Positions 20,983-28,324 of a stretch of DNA of 32,175 nt are shown piece by piece; positions within the stretch are counted from its first letter, which is position 1, and each line of letters begins with the position of its first letter. The notes beneath the pieces are model-generated. The model had not been told where the DNA came from. It saw nothing but the letters and a program-made list of their open reading frames with translations, and ran no database searches. Origin of the DNA: a virus; the IMG/VR virus record IMGVR_UViG_3300045999_004770, positions 1 through 32,175 of that record; one strand, written 5' to 3'. Both the position numbers and the translations under genes were made by a program.

Positions 20983-21168
20983 TTAATTATTTTTATTTTT
21001 ACGAATGATTTCTTTTTTCAATTCTTTAATTGCAGATATCTTACCATCCCGAGCATCATCAATTGCTGTTGTATTATTAGAAATACAAGATATTTCTTTA
21101 TTGTAATAATTAGTAGTTATTTTAAAATGACCATAACCATTTGATGTAATTGTTAATTGATTTTTCAT
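20983..21168 (-). CDS. Early protein of unknown function, 61 aa
   Basis: The 61-residue basic protein starts with beta strands (MKNQLTITSNGYGHFKITTN) and ends in a Lys-rich helix (AIKELKKEIIRKNKNN). It is the second gene after the leftward early promoter. Its beta-beta-alpha pattern is common in small phage proteins, but no family is recognised. Confidence 0.6.
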   Translation of the reverse strand: MKNQLTITSNGYGHFKITTNYYNKEISCISNNTTAIDDARDGKISAIKELKKEIIRKNKNN

Positions 21169-21180
21169 AGTTTTTTTCTT

Positions 21181-21306
21181 TTAGTTTGTTGCATATTTTT
21201 TTAAATACTCCTTAAATACAATATCTCTTTGTTCTTTCATTAATTCTACATAATTTTTGTTAAATAAACATTTTGAAATTTGATTTAATTTTTCTTGAGT
21301 TGTCAT
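21181..21306 (-). CDS. First gene of the leftward early operon, 41 aa
   Basis: On the minus strand ATG 21306, about 32 bases after the -7 box, opens a 41-residue frame starting MTTQEKLNQISKCLFNKNYV and ending LKKYATN. It is helical and charged with one cysteine. Size and first position suit an early host-takeover peptide, but there is no recognised family. Confidence 0.5.
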   Translation of the reverse strand: MTTQEKLNQISKCLFNKNYVELMKEQRDIVFKEYLKKYATN

Positions 21307-21337
21307 GTTTTTTTGTTTTAGTTTTAATTTGATAAAG

Positions 21338-21345
21338 CAAATATA
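21338..21345 (-). promoter_or_regulatory. Leftward early promoter -7 box
   Basis: The minus strand reads TATATTTG, a full match to TAnnTTTG. The -33 position about 20 bases upstream reads TTTT rather than TTTG. Confidence 0.6.
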
Positions 21346-21415
21346 AAAGCATTATTCCGAATAAAAAAATATTTTTTTAAAAAAATAAATTTTTTTTTTT
21401 AAATTCTTTTTTCTA

Positions 21416-21423
21416 TACATTTG
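21416..21423 (+). promoter_or_regulatory. Rightward early promoter -7 box
   Basis: TACATTTG matches TAnnTTTG. The -33 position about 20 bases upstream (21392-21395) is TTTT. The box lies 21 bases before the ATG at 21445, so the leader is very short. Confidence 0.6.
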
Positions 21424-21444
21424 CAGCAAATAAATAATCTTATT

Positions 21445-21642
21445 ATGAAAAACGGAAAAACAGTTGAACTTTCAACAAAGCAAGTAACTAAACTTCAAAA
21501 AGAATTAGATCAGTATCGAGTCAAAAAAGATTTTGAACGTAAACACAACATCTCTGTAATGACTGTTTACAATGTTGTAAGTAACAAAAGATGCAGCGAA
21601 AGAATTTATCAATCACTATTTAAAACCACAAAATCATGTTAG
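21445..21642 (+). CDS. Small HTH-like regulator, 65 aa
   Basis: The protein begins MKNGKTVELSTKQVTKLQKE, and residues about 28-58 (VKKDFERKHNISVMTVYNVV, then SNKRCSERIYQSLF) resemble a helix-turn-helix of the Cro/LacI type. ATG 21445 is preferred over an upstream TTG, which would lie inside the -7 promoter box. As first gene of the rightward early operon it could control the divergent promoters. It overlaps the next gene by seven bases. Regulatory function is inferred. Confidence 0.55.
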   Translation: MKNGKTVELSTKQVTKLQKELDQYRVKKDFERKHNISVMTVYNVVSNKRCSERIYQSLFKTTKSC

Positions 21643-21896
21643 AACATACAAACGAACTAGAACCAATAGAATCAAAAGAATATAAGAAGCCAACTTCAAG
21701 AGAAGATGCAGAAAGATTGCTTAATGAATTTAAAGCATTAGGTTTAAGCCATATTGTATCAACTGCATGTGCAGTTAAAGTATGCGAGAATGTATTGAAT
21801 AGCACAGTACATAATTATTTTACTCAAGAACATTGGAAGCAAGTAAAAAAAGATTTACTTTACAACCCTATTGGTAACACTGAATTAATATTTTAA
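21636..21896 (+). CDS. Early protein of unknown function, 86 aa
   Basis: The 86-residue protein has a polar N-terminus (ELEPIESKEYKKPTSRED) and then helices (AERLLNEFKALGLSHIVSTA and EHWKQVKKDLLYNP). It lies between the HTH protein and the primase-helicase, two bases before the latter. The C-terminal W-x-x-VKKDL helix is reminiscent of the paralogous pair in the leftward operon (W-x-x-VK-x-EI), but this is weak. No function is known. Confidence 0.55.
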   Translation: MLEHTNELEPIESKEYKKPTSREDAERLLNEFKALGLSHIVSTACAVKVCENVLNSTVHNYFTQEHWKQVKKDLLYNPIGNTELIF

Positions 21897-21898
21897 CT

Positions 21899-24115
21899 AT
21901 GCTAAAACAAATCTTCACCGAATATAAAGCAATCGGATTGAAAGTAATTCCGATTGAATGGGATGTTGCTAATATGCAGCCTGTAAGTCATCACAATTGG
22001 AGTGAAGATAAAGAATGGAAGTTGCAAGAAAAGCATAATGCAATAATGATTCAAACAAAGGATTGTTATGCTGCTATTGATGTGGACATTAAGAATAGTA
22101 ATGACAAAGAACTTTTCACAAAGTGGTTACAGATTGTTACCAACTCTGAACCTGATATACTTGATAAAGTTTACATTGAGAAAACGAAATCAGATGGCTA
22201 TCATGTTTGGATTAAATACTGCAAACTGACAAAAAAAACTCAACTTGCAGGGAATGAGAAAGGAGCAGAAGTAATTGCTTTATATGCTAATGGTCCGCTT
22301 GTTTATACTTACCCAACTCCCGGTTATATTGAATTTCATCAATCAATGGCAGATGTTGAAGAACTTACTGATGATGAATACAACTATCTTATTCAAGTAT
22401 CACAATACTTCAATGAGTACAAACCAACTTATGATCCTACAAAGAAAGCTATCAGCTACCCAAAAGGATTTGAAGCAGAGTTGTCAAATTATGACAAGTC
22501 ACTTTCTGACGAATCATGGGAACTGCTATTGAATGACATTGGTTTAGAACCATTGCAAAACTTTAGGTATAATAAGAAGGATTCATTTGCTGCATATAAG
22601 CGAAAGGAATCAACATCCAATGCTATTTCTGCAAAGGTTTACTTCAAAAGCAAAAGAGTATTATTATTCACAGCATCAATGCATGACTTCCCTAATTGGC
22701 ATAACAAAGAACAATATCCGATATGGGCTTTACCGCCATCATTTGTACTTTACTATAAGTTTGGCAGAGATTGGGATGCAGTATTGAAATACATCGGTTG
22801 TAGTAAGCCATTGGCTATTGATTTCCCTTTTGAGATATTTCCCGAAAAGATAAAGCAATCAATATTTGATGTAGCAAAGGAAAGATCATTGAATCCTTTG
22901 TTTCTTGCAACTGCAGGACTTTGGACTATATCTTCTTTAGCAGGAACTTGTTATACTTCTGCATTCGGAAACGATGGTAAGAACATTCTATTTTGCATGT
23001 TGATAGCACCTGTATCAGTTGGTAAAACTCCTGCATACAAAGCAATGTGCGAAAGTCCATTAAAGCAACTGCAAGAAATTGAAGATGACAAATTCAAAGT
23101 TGATGTTGCTAATTGGAATGCTGAAAAAATGCAAGCATTGAATGACAAGAAACAATTCACAAAACCAAAGCCAAAGCGATTCATCCCATTTGCAGTTGAT
23201 GGAACTACTGAAGGTTATATCGGACTTTGCCAAGATCAATCAGCAGGAATAGGAGTGTATCATGATGAAGCAGAAACCATCCTAAATGCAGGTAGTTTTA
23301 AATCAAACAATGATTCAATTAGTTTCTTTACACAAGCCTTTGGCGGTGGTAGATATACTCAAATCAGAGCAGATAGAGACAAAGAAAGAGTTGTTCAAGA
23401 TTTGAACATCAATCTACTTATGGGAACGCAACCAAGCCGAATGAAGAACATCTTTACTGAAGATAGGATAGCTAATGGATTTGCATCCAGATTTCTTATG
23501 GTTGAATCTGAATATCTACAACTAAATGAAGATGCAGATCCATTTACTTCATCAAGACAAATATGTAATGAATGGGTAAATCTAATACATGACTTGTATA
23601 ATGTTAATAAAACATATTGCGAGAATGAAGCAACACCATTGCATATTGAAATAACAGAAGGAGCAAAACAATTGTATCGCAAGTATTATAAAGAGAATCT
23701 ACAATCCGCAAATCAAAGAATTGCAGATAATATCGAAGGTCATATCATTGGAACACAAGCAAAGATGTCAACCTACATTCCTCGATTAACTCAATTAATT
23801 GCAATAATTAATCAACCTTTACAACCTATTGTAACTGAAGAAGTTGTAGAGTTAGGACAGCGTTTATTTCGTTTCTATTCCAATAGTACGATTTCAATTA
23901 TTTCAAAGATATTTATGGAAGCAGATACAGGACTTCCTAATGAATTGGAATTGCTTTACAATGCTTTGCCAGATACATTCACAAATAAACAAGCGGAAGA
24001 AACATGCATCAAGTTGAATTTACCCATAAGAAAATTTAATATAGCACTTCGGCGAAAGGACTTCGGCAAACTATTTCGGAAAGTTAAACATGGAGAATAC
24101 ACTAAAACAACATAA
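21899..24115 (+). CDS. Primase-helicase (bifunctional prim-pol plus DUF3987 helicase)
   Basis: This 738-residue protein probably primes and unwinds phage DNA. Residues 1-170 look like a prim-pol domain, with AIDVDIKNS giving Asp61 and Asp63, and SDGYHVWIKY giving His102. Residues about 310-700 match the DUF3987 helicase family. They start with FPFEIFPEKIKQSI, carry Walker A APVSVGKT (Lys376, Thr377) and Walker B GVYHDEAE (Asp456, Glu457), then QAFGGGRYTQIRADRDKE and LLMGTQPSRM (sensor-like). It is the largest early protein. No phage DNA polymerase was seen, so host polymerase is probably used. Confidence 0.82.
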   Translation: MLKQIFTEYKAIGLKVIPIEWDVANMQPVSHHNWSEDKEWKLQEKHNAIMIQTKDCYAAIDVDIKNSNDKELFTKWLQIVTNSEPDILDKVYIEKTKSDGYHVWIKYCKLTKKTQLAGNEKGAEVIALYANGPLVYTYPTPGYIEFHQSMADVEELTDDEYNYLIQVSQYFNEYKPTYDPTKKAISYPKGFEAELSNYDKSLSDESWELLLNDIGLEPLQNFRYNKKDSFAAYKRKESTSNAISAKVYFKSKRVLLFTASMHDFPNWHNKEQYPIWALPPSFVLYYKFGRDWDAVLKYIGCSKPLAIDFPFEIFPEKIKQSIFDVAKERSLNPLFLATAGLWTISSLAGTCYTSAFGNDGKNILFCMLIAPVSVGKTPAYKAMCESPLKQLQEIEDDKFKVDVANWNAEKMQALNDKKQFTKPKPKRFIPFAVDGTTEGYIGLCQDQSAGIGVYHDEAETILNAGSFKSNNDSISFFTQAFGGGRYTQIRADRDKERVVQDLNINLLMGTQPSRMKNIFTEDRIANGFASRFLMVESEYLQLNEDADPFTSSRQICNEWVNLIHDLYNVNKTYCENEATPLHIEITEGAKQLYRKYYKENLQSANQRIADNIEGHIIGTQAKMSTYIPRLTQLIAIINQPLQPIVTEEVVELGQRLFRFYSNSTISIISKIFMEADTGLPNELELLYNALPDTFTNKQAEETCIKLNLPIRKFNIALRRKDFGKLFRKVKHGEYTKTT

Positions 24116-24118
24116 ACT

Positions 24119-25075
24119 ATGACACACGCATCACTATTTTCAGGAATCGGTGGATTTGATTTAGCAGCGGAATGGGCAGGTTGGCAAAACTTATTTCATT
24201 GCGAATGGAATCCATTCGGACAAAAAGTATTAAAACATCATTTCCCAAATTCAATCAGTTACAATGACATCACTAAAACAGATTTCACTATTCACAGAGG
24301 ACAAGTTGATATCCTTACAGGAGGATTCCCTTGCCAACCATATTCAAGTGCAGGAAAGCGACTTGGCAAAGAAGATGAACGCCATCTCTGGCCGCACATG
24401 CTTAGAGCAATTCAAGAAGTTCAACCGCGTTGGGTTGTGGGCGAAAACGTTCGCGGACTTACTAATTGGAATGGAGGGATGGTATTCGACGAAGTGCAGG
24501 CTGACTTGGAAGCTGAAGGCTACGAAGTCACACCGTTTCTACTTCCAGCTTGCGCCGTCAACGCACCCCACAGAAGAGACAGAATTTGGTTTGTTGCCTA
24601 CTCCATTAGCATCAGAGGGAACAAAAATGAGTGGAGGACTAACAGAGAATCAAATGAGTTTGACAAAGATGGCAAGAAATCAAATGCTTCCAACACCAAC
24701 TGCAATGGACTCAACCAATGCAACAGCGACAATGAAGTCAACACAAGTGAAAGAGGGCAGTATGCATTCAGTAACATTGAGCAGATGGGCAAATCGAATT
24801 CTACCAACACCAACAAAGTCGGATTTTCAGCCGAGATGGAAAACGGAAAATTGGGAAGGAACTTCGGATTTGCCATCAGTAATAAACGAGATACTTGGGA
24901 CTCGTTCCCAACTCAATCCCCTATTTGTGGAGGAGATGATGGGCTTCCCAGAGAATTGGACGGTATTACCTTTTCAAAATGGCGGCAAGAATCAATCAAA
25001 GCATACGGAAACGCAATAGTTCCACAGGTAGCTTTTCAGATATTTAAAGCCATAAACCAATACGAAGCACTATAA
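24119..25075 (+). CDS. DNA cytosine-5 methyltransferase
   Basis: The 318-residue enzyme transfers a methyl group from SAM to cytosine C5. The ordered motifs are present: I (LFSGIGGFD), IV (GGFPCQPYS with catalytic Cys72), VI (GENVRG, Glu109), VIII (APHRRDRIWFVA) and X (SIKAYGNAIVPQV). The region where a target-recognition domain should lie (about 165-250) is low-complexity Asn/Ser/Thr/Glu, and is the part overlapped by a long +1 frame. It follows the primase-helicase by three bases and ends in a terminator. It may protect phage DNA from host restriction. The specificity cannot be read. Confidence 0.85.
   Translation: MTHASLFSGIGGFDLAAEWAGWQNLFHCEWNPFGQKVLKHHFPNSISYNDITKTDFTIHRGQVDILTGGFPCQPYSSAGKRLGKEDERHLWPHMLRAIQEVQPRWVVGENVRGLTNWNGGMVFDEVQADLEAEGYEVTPFLLPACAVNAPHRRDRIWFVAYSISIRGNKNEWRTNRESNEFDKDGKKSNASNTNCNGLNQCNSDNEVNTSERGQYAFSNIEQMGKSNSTNTNKVGFSAEMENGKLGRNFGFAISNKRDTWDSFPTQSPICGGDDGLPRELDGITFSKWRQESIKAYGNAIVPQVAFQIFKAINQYEAL
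24264..25019 (+). CDS. Overlapping +1-frame protein within the methyltransferase gene
   Basis: A 251-residue frame lies wholly inside the methyltransferase gene in the +1 frame. It starts MTSLKQISLFTEDKLISLQE and has a globular-looking part (FADLLIGMEGWYSTKCRLTW then FYFQLAPSTHP). Three repeats follow: LLPTPLASEG, MLPTPTAMDS and ILPTPTKSDF. It ends QLNPLFVEEMMGFPENWTVL. From memory, very similar LPTPT and MMGFP(x)nWT sequences are widespread beside phage cytosine methyltransferases, which argues for real coding. A possible role is a partner or recognition subunit of the enzyme. Expression is unproven. Confidence 0.5.
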   Translation: MTSLKQISLFTEDKLISLQEDSLANHIQVQESDLAKKMNAISGRTCLEQFKKFNRVGLWAKTFADLLIGMEGWYSTKCRLTWKLKATKSHRFYFQLAPSTHPTEETEFGLLPTPLASEGTKMSGGLTENQMSLTKMARNQMLPTPTAMDSTNATATMKSTQVKEGSMHSVTLSRWANRILPTPTKSDFQPRWKTENWEGTSDLPSVINEILGTRSQLNPLFVEEMMGFPENWTVLPFQNGGKNQSKHTETQ

Positions 25076-25089
25076 AAAGTGCTTTTTTT
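25065..25089 (+). terminator. Intrinsic terminator of the rightward early operon
   Basis: AAGCACT (25065-25071) pairs with AGTGCTT (25078-25084) around ATAAAA, followed by more T residues. The stem includes the last codons of the methyltransferase gene and the loop contains its stop. Confidence 0.8.
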
Positions 25090-25323
25090 ATGTCAATATG
25101 CACCAATATGCACCTCATTTGCACCTCTGAAACCCTTACCTGTAAAGGATATGCACCATAAACAGTGCTTTTGTAGAATTATTAGAAGTAAATATTATTA
25201 TTATTAAAAAAAAAGTATTTCAAAAAAAATGGTGCATATGGTGCAAATCCTTACCACCATTGACTTTGAGAGGTGCAAATCAAGTGTTTTTGAGGTGTAT
25301 ATGGTGTTTTTTAAAAAAATATT
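25090..25323. other. Candidate replication origin / control region with inverted iterons
   Basis: TGCACC occurs at 25099, 25109, 25120 and 25152, and its complement GGTGCA at 25231, 25240 and 25272, with a variant GGTGTA at 25294. Several copies are preceded by ATA or ATT. The two sets face each other across an AT-rich core at about 25171-25228. The flanks are an imperfect inverted duplication. No gene is seen here. This suits an origin or a multi-site operator for late genes. Confidence 0.55.
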
Positions 25324-25878
25324 TTGTCAAATCAAATACTTGTTTTAATTTTAAGTATCTTGGAATGTAACAAATACATAGAACAAATATATAAAAGCAA
25401 AGAGATTAACTCTTTTATTGCTTCAATTCATCCTGTTTCATTACAAGACGATTTAAGGCAAGAACTTGCTTTGGCTTTACTTTCTATCGACTGCGATAAA
25501 ATAATCGAAATTTCGGCTTCTAATGGCTTAATGGGATACTCTATAAAGATTCTCAGCAACATGGCTTTCAGTAATACATCACCTTTCTATAAAAAGTTTA
25601 AAAAAGATGAGTACGAAAAAGCTATCGCCTACATGCGAAGTCAAATGAATTTACCGGTATTGAATCCTAAACTTTCTAAATTGGTAAATGAAAGGCTTCT
25701 GCTTAAATACTCAATCGATGAAATGGAAGCACATGAAGCAATTCTATTCAATAAATACGTAGAAGTAAGAAGTTGTCAGCAAGTTGCTGATTACTATTCA
25801 ATTCCTTTAAAGCATGTAAAGGATGTTATTCGTAAAACTAAAAAAGAATTAAAAGACTTATGTACATCACAATTCTAG
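25324..25878 (+). CDS. Sigma-factor-like regulator, 184 aa
   Basis: The protein resembles short sigma-70-like proteins of Bacteroidetes phages. Residues about 38-80 (VSLQDDLRQELALALLSIDC, then ISASNGLMGYSIKILSNMAF) fit region 2, with an NTSPFYKKF segment after it. The C-terminal 50 residues (EVRSCQQVADYYSIPLKHVK, then DVIRKTKKEL) fit a region 4-like helix-turn-helix. The start is uncertain: no in-frame ATG exists early, so TTG 25324 or TTG 25360 must be used. It is the first gene after the origin-like region and may direct late transcription. Its end overlaps the next gene by 19 bases. Confidence 0.6.
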   Translation: MSNQILVLILSILECNKYIEQIYKSKEINSFIASIHPVSLQDDLRQELALALLSIDCDKIIEISASNGLMGYSIKILSNMAFSNTSPFYKKFKKDEYEKAIAYMRSQMNLPVLNPKLSKLVNERLLLKYSIDEMEAHEAILFNKYVEVRSCQQVADYYSIPLKHVKDVIRKTKKELKDLCTSQF

Positions 25879-26099
25879 CAGCATGGTTATTTGCTTACTA
25901 CTTTGTTAAAGTGGCATTACTACCTAACAAGATGAAGAATCTTTACAACATTCCATACACAAAACGCATTAAGCCTTTTGATTGTGTTACCTGTCTTTCA
26001 GTATGGAGTGCTGCAATACTTTACTTCCTACCGATTGAAGTATCACAATTTCTTGTCATCACTTTTGGTGCAGGATTCATAGGACAAATAATTAAATAA
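25860..26099 (+). CDS. Small membrane protein with CxxC, 79 aa
   Basis: The 79-residue protein has a membrane helix near the N-terminus (ITILAAWLFAYYFVKVALL), a basic loop ending in KPFDCVTCLSVWSAAILYF (CxxC at the membrane edge) and a final hydrophobic helix (FLVITFGAGFIGQII). Short proteins with this FDCxxCxxxW motif recur in Bacteroidetes phages near the terminase genes, with unknown function. Its start lies inside the sigma-like gene and its stop overlaps the next ATG (TAATG). Confidence 0.6.
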   Translation: MYITILAAWLFAYYFVKVALLPNKMKNLYNIPYTKRIKPFDCVTCLSVWSAAILYFLPIEVSQFLVITFGAGFIGQIIK

Positions 26100-26215
26100 T
26101 GAAGAACACTACTAACAACAAAACTTGCTTCGGTAAACGTAAGCATGGTAAAGCGAAGAAATCCTACAACAAAAATGATAGGAAAGAACGCAATTATAGG
26201 GGGCAAGGAAGATGA
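26099..26215 (+). CDS. Tiny, very basic protein, 38 aa
   Basis: An ATG overlapping the previous stop (TAATG) opens a 38-residue frame ending in ATGA overlap with the glycosyltransferase. The protein, MKNTTNNKTCFGKRKHGKAK followed by KSYNKNDRKERNYRGQGR, is about one third Lys/Arg. It probably binds nucleic acid. The precise coupling at both ends supports a real gene. No family is recognised. Confidence 0.6.
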   Translation: MKNTTNNKTCFGKRKHGKAKKSYNKNDRKERNYRGQGR

Positions 26216-27216
26216 GAGTATTAGGGCTAATGAGCAAGTGGTCAGGTTGTGGTTGGCATCGTGTGATGTTACCATTGGCATTCCTACCAGATAGCTATAA
26301 CCATGTTACGAATATTCCTAGTGAAGAACTCTTCAAAGAAAGGCAGTTTGATATTTTGCTTTACAATCGCTTCTGCTTTTTTGATAAAGATTGGGAACTT
26401 ACAAAGTCAATATTTAAAGTTGTAATGGATCTTGATGATGATTGGGAACTTCCTGTAAAACATCCTATGTATCACTTGTATAAAATGCAAGAAGAAAAGA
26501 TATTAAACAATATTTCAAATGCTGACTTGGTTACTGTTACAAATCAAAGGCTTTATGACAAGGTTTCTAAACTACACAACAATGTTGTTATACTCCCGAA
26601 TGCTATCCCTTTGGGTGAACATCAATATACTGATGAGAAACTTGAATCTGATTTAGTTCGTATCTTTTGGGCAGGTGGTTCATCTCATCTTGCTGATATG
26701 TCTATACTTCGCAATCCTATAAAGAGATTGAATGAACTTAACAATATCGAAATGGTCTTAGGGGGTTACACCGATACTGATCCTGTATCAAAAGAATATT
26801 GGGTTAAGATGCATAATATCTTTACAAACGGCAATAGGCTTAAGAATAGGAAATTAGAAGGCACAATGCCAAACGGTTACATGGAGCATTATAAACATGC
26901 AGACATTATGCTAATACCTTTAGAAGATAGCAAATGGCATGGCTGCAAATCAAATCTAAAAATACTCGAAGCAGCAAGTAAACGAATACCATGTATCGTG
27001 TCTAATGTTGAACCATACAATGTGGACAAAGATTGTCCTGTTTTATTTGTCAATAGTCAATCCGATTGGAATAAACATATCAAATATTTAGTTAACAATC
27101 CTGAAGAAAGGATAAAATTAGGAAATCAATTATATGAGTGGGCAAAAGAAAAATATAACTATCAAGAAATCAGTCAAAGAAGATTCGAAGCATATTCAAG
27201 TCTTATTAAAGCATAA
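26212..27216 (+). CDS. Glycosyltransferase (GT4-like, GT-B fold expected)
   Basis: The 334-residue protein has an N-terminal Rossmann-like half beginning MRVLGLMSKWSGCGWHRVML. A central junction contains NVVILPNAIP and LVRIFWAGGSSHLADM. The donor-binding C-terminal half holds IMLIPLED and CKSNLKILEAASKRIPCIVS, matching the E-x7-E region of GT4 enzymes, followed by a domain end with NPEERIKLGNQLYEWAKEKY. It should transfer a sugar from a nucleotide-sugar donor; the acceptor (modified DNA base, virion protein or host envelope) is unknown. It clusters with a methyltransferase just upstream of the terminase genes. Confidence 0.75.
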   Translation: MRVLGLMSKWSGCGWHRVMLPLAFLPDSYNHVTNIPSEELFKERQFDILLYNRFCFFDKDWELTKSIFKVVMDLDDDWELPVKHPMYHLYKMQEEKILNNISNADLVTVTNQRLYDKVSKLHNNVVILPNAIPLGEHQYTDEKLESDLVRIFWAGGSSHLADMSILRNPIKRLNELNNIEMVLGGYTDTDPVSKEYWVKMHNIFTNGNRLKNRKLEGTMPNGYMEHYKHADIMLIPLEDSKWHGCKSNLKILEAASKRIPCIVSNVEPYNVDKDCPVLFVNSQSDWNKHIKYLVNNPEERIKLGNQLYEWAKEKYNYQEISQRRFEAYSSLIKA

Positions 27217-27397
27217 GCATCACTTCGATTTATTTATCAAAACAGGTGAATTGGTAAACTTTAATGCTGATACCCAAGACGAACTTTTTAATATATATAA
27301 AGAGAAGTTTCCTAATTATGACTACAACCGTAGATGTCCTGCTTGTGTGGCAGAGTTCATGGTTGCAGTTTATTCTCATTTTAAAAATGAATTATGA
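27134..27397 (+). CDS. Small CPxC protein, 87 aa
   Basis: This 87-residue frame overlaps the glycosyltransferase by 83 bases if ATG 27134 is used; a later non-ATG start is possible. The conserved-looking part is HFDLFIKTGELVNFNADTQD then YNRRCPACVAEFMVAVYSHF, with a CPAC pair that could bind metal together with upstream histidines (KHKHH). Similar short proteins sit upstream of methyltransferase or terminase genes in Bacteroidetes phages, without known role. Its stop overlaps the next start (ATGA). Confidence 0.55.
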   Translation: MSGQKKNITIKKSVKEDSKHIQVLLKHKHHFDLFIKTGELVNFNADTQDELFNIYKEKFPNYDYNRRCPACVAEFMVAVYSHFKNEL

Positions 27398-27936
27398 TAA
27401 CACCGGAAGAGTTCTTGCAAACAGAAATAAATATGGGAATATCATTCCAAAGTGAGCAGTTCGTAAACTTAGCGAATTATACTGCTCAACAATTGAATGG
27501 TTATCCTATCAAGTCTGTAATGGATTACGGAGCAGGAACAGGTGTATATTCTGATGCATTTTATAAACTTGGATATGATGTTAAATGCTTTGAAATATGG
27601 GAAGCACATCAAAACTATATCAAAGCAAATGCGCCACATTTAGAAATCATCAGTAAGCCTGTTACAACCGATTTAATGCTATTTATTGAAGTTGCTGAAC
27701 ATATGACTGATAAAGAACTAAAGGCATTGTTTAAAAAGATAAAGCCTAAATACATTCTTTTCAGCTCAACAAGCGAAAGTAAGCCGGGATGGGATGAACA
27801 ATGGGGACATATAAATATTAAACAACAAAATGAATGGGTTGATATGTTCTTTGATTTTGGTTATAAATTAAGCAAAGAATTATCACAACCTACAACGTAT
27901 ACAAAATTATTTGAGATAAATGAACAAGAAAAGTGA
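27394..27936 (+). CDS. Class I SAM-dependent methyltransferase
   Basis: The 180-residue protein has SAM-binding motif I at residues 44-50 (VMDYGAGTGVYS), an acidic end to the second strand (CFEIWEAH), LMLFIEVAEHMTDKEL as the motif IV/post-IV region and KYILFSSTSES as a later strand. It lacks the NPPY or PCQ motifs of DNA methyltransferases, so a small molecule, sugar or protein acceptor is likelier. Next to a glycosyltransferase it might methylate the added sugar; this is inference. It overlaps the small terminase gene by 17 bases. Confidence 0.7.
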   Translation: MITPEEFLQTEINMGISFQSEQFVNLANYTAQQLNGYPIKSVMDYGAGTGVYSDAFYKLGYDVKCFEIWEAHQNYIKANAPHLEIISKPVTTDLMLFIEVAEHMTDKELKALFKKIKPKYILFSSTSESKPGWDEQWGHINIKQQNEWVDMFFDFGYKLSKELSQPTTYTKLFEINEQEK

Positions 27937-28324
27937 TGAATTTATAGAAAATCTTCCTAAATATGCTGATGAGTATATTATGGAATGTTTAACTAAAACA
28001 AAAGAGATTGCAACAGGTAGCGGAAAGATAGTTGCAGTTAAAGAAAGGCAATTACCTACAATTGCTTATTTCCTCAATATATGGCTTCCTTTTTTCAAAG
28101 GTGAGGAGTTTAGTCGTGGAAGTTATTACGCATGGTTAAACTCAACGGATGATGCCAAAATGAACACTATAAAAAGAATTGATGATAAATTTACTGCACT
28201 TGCAACTGATATTGTGGCTAATGAAGGGAAAGGAATATTTTACGCAAAGAACAAATTAGGCATGACTGATAGATTAGCAAATGAATCTACAAGCATTGAA
28301 TCCATTACTATCAAATACGAATAG
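27920..28324 (+). CDS. terS: Terminase small subunit
   Basis: The 134-residue protein lies directly before the large terminase and its stop overlaps that start. A helical N-terminus (DEFIENLPKYADEYIMECL) precedes a segment with QLPTIAYFLNIWLPFFKG and YYAWLNS. The C-terminal NEGKGIFYAKNKLGMTDR is a signature of small terminases in Bacteroidetes phages, which recognise the genome and regulate packaging. The call rests on this pattern and on adjacency. Confidence 0.75.
   Translation: MNKKSDEFIENLPKYADEYIMECLTKTKEIATGSGKIVAVKERQLPTIAYFLNIWLPFFKGEEFSRGSYYAWLNSTDDAKMNTIKRIDDKFTALATDIVANEGKGIFYAKNKLGMTDRLANESTSIESITIKYE

Larger units (their letters stand above)
21307..21444. promoter_or_regulatory. 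Divergent early control region
   Basis: This very AT-rich 138-base gap separates the two early operons. It contains a leftward -7 box and a rightward -7 box, a long T tract (21391-21400) and A tracts likely to bend the DNA. No clear operator repeat was seen. Confidence 0.6.

Noticed and set aside
22275-22787. Extra frames inside the primase-helicase gene
   Set aside because: They are short, Met/His/Tyr-rich shadows in a well-supported gene and lack any recognisable pattern, unlike the overlapping frame in the methyltransferase.
27264-27455. A 63-codon frame across the CPxC protein and the methyltransferase start
   Set aside because: It conflicts with two coupled genes that have recognisable motifs and shows none itself.
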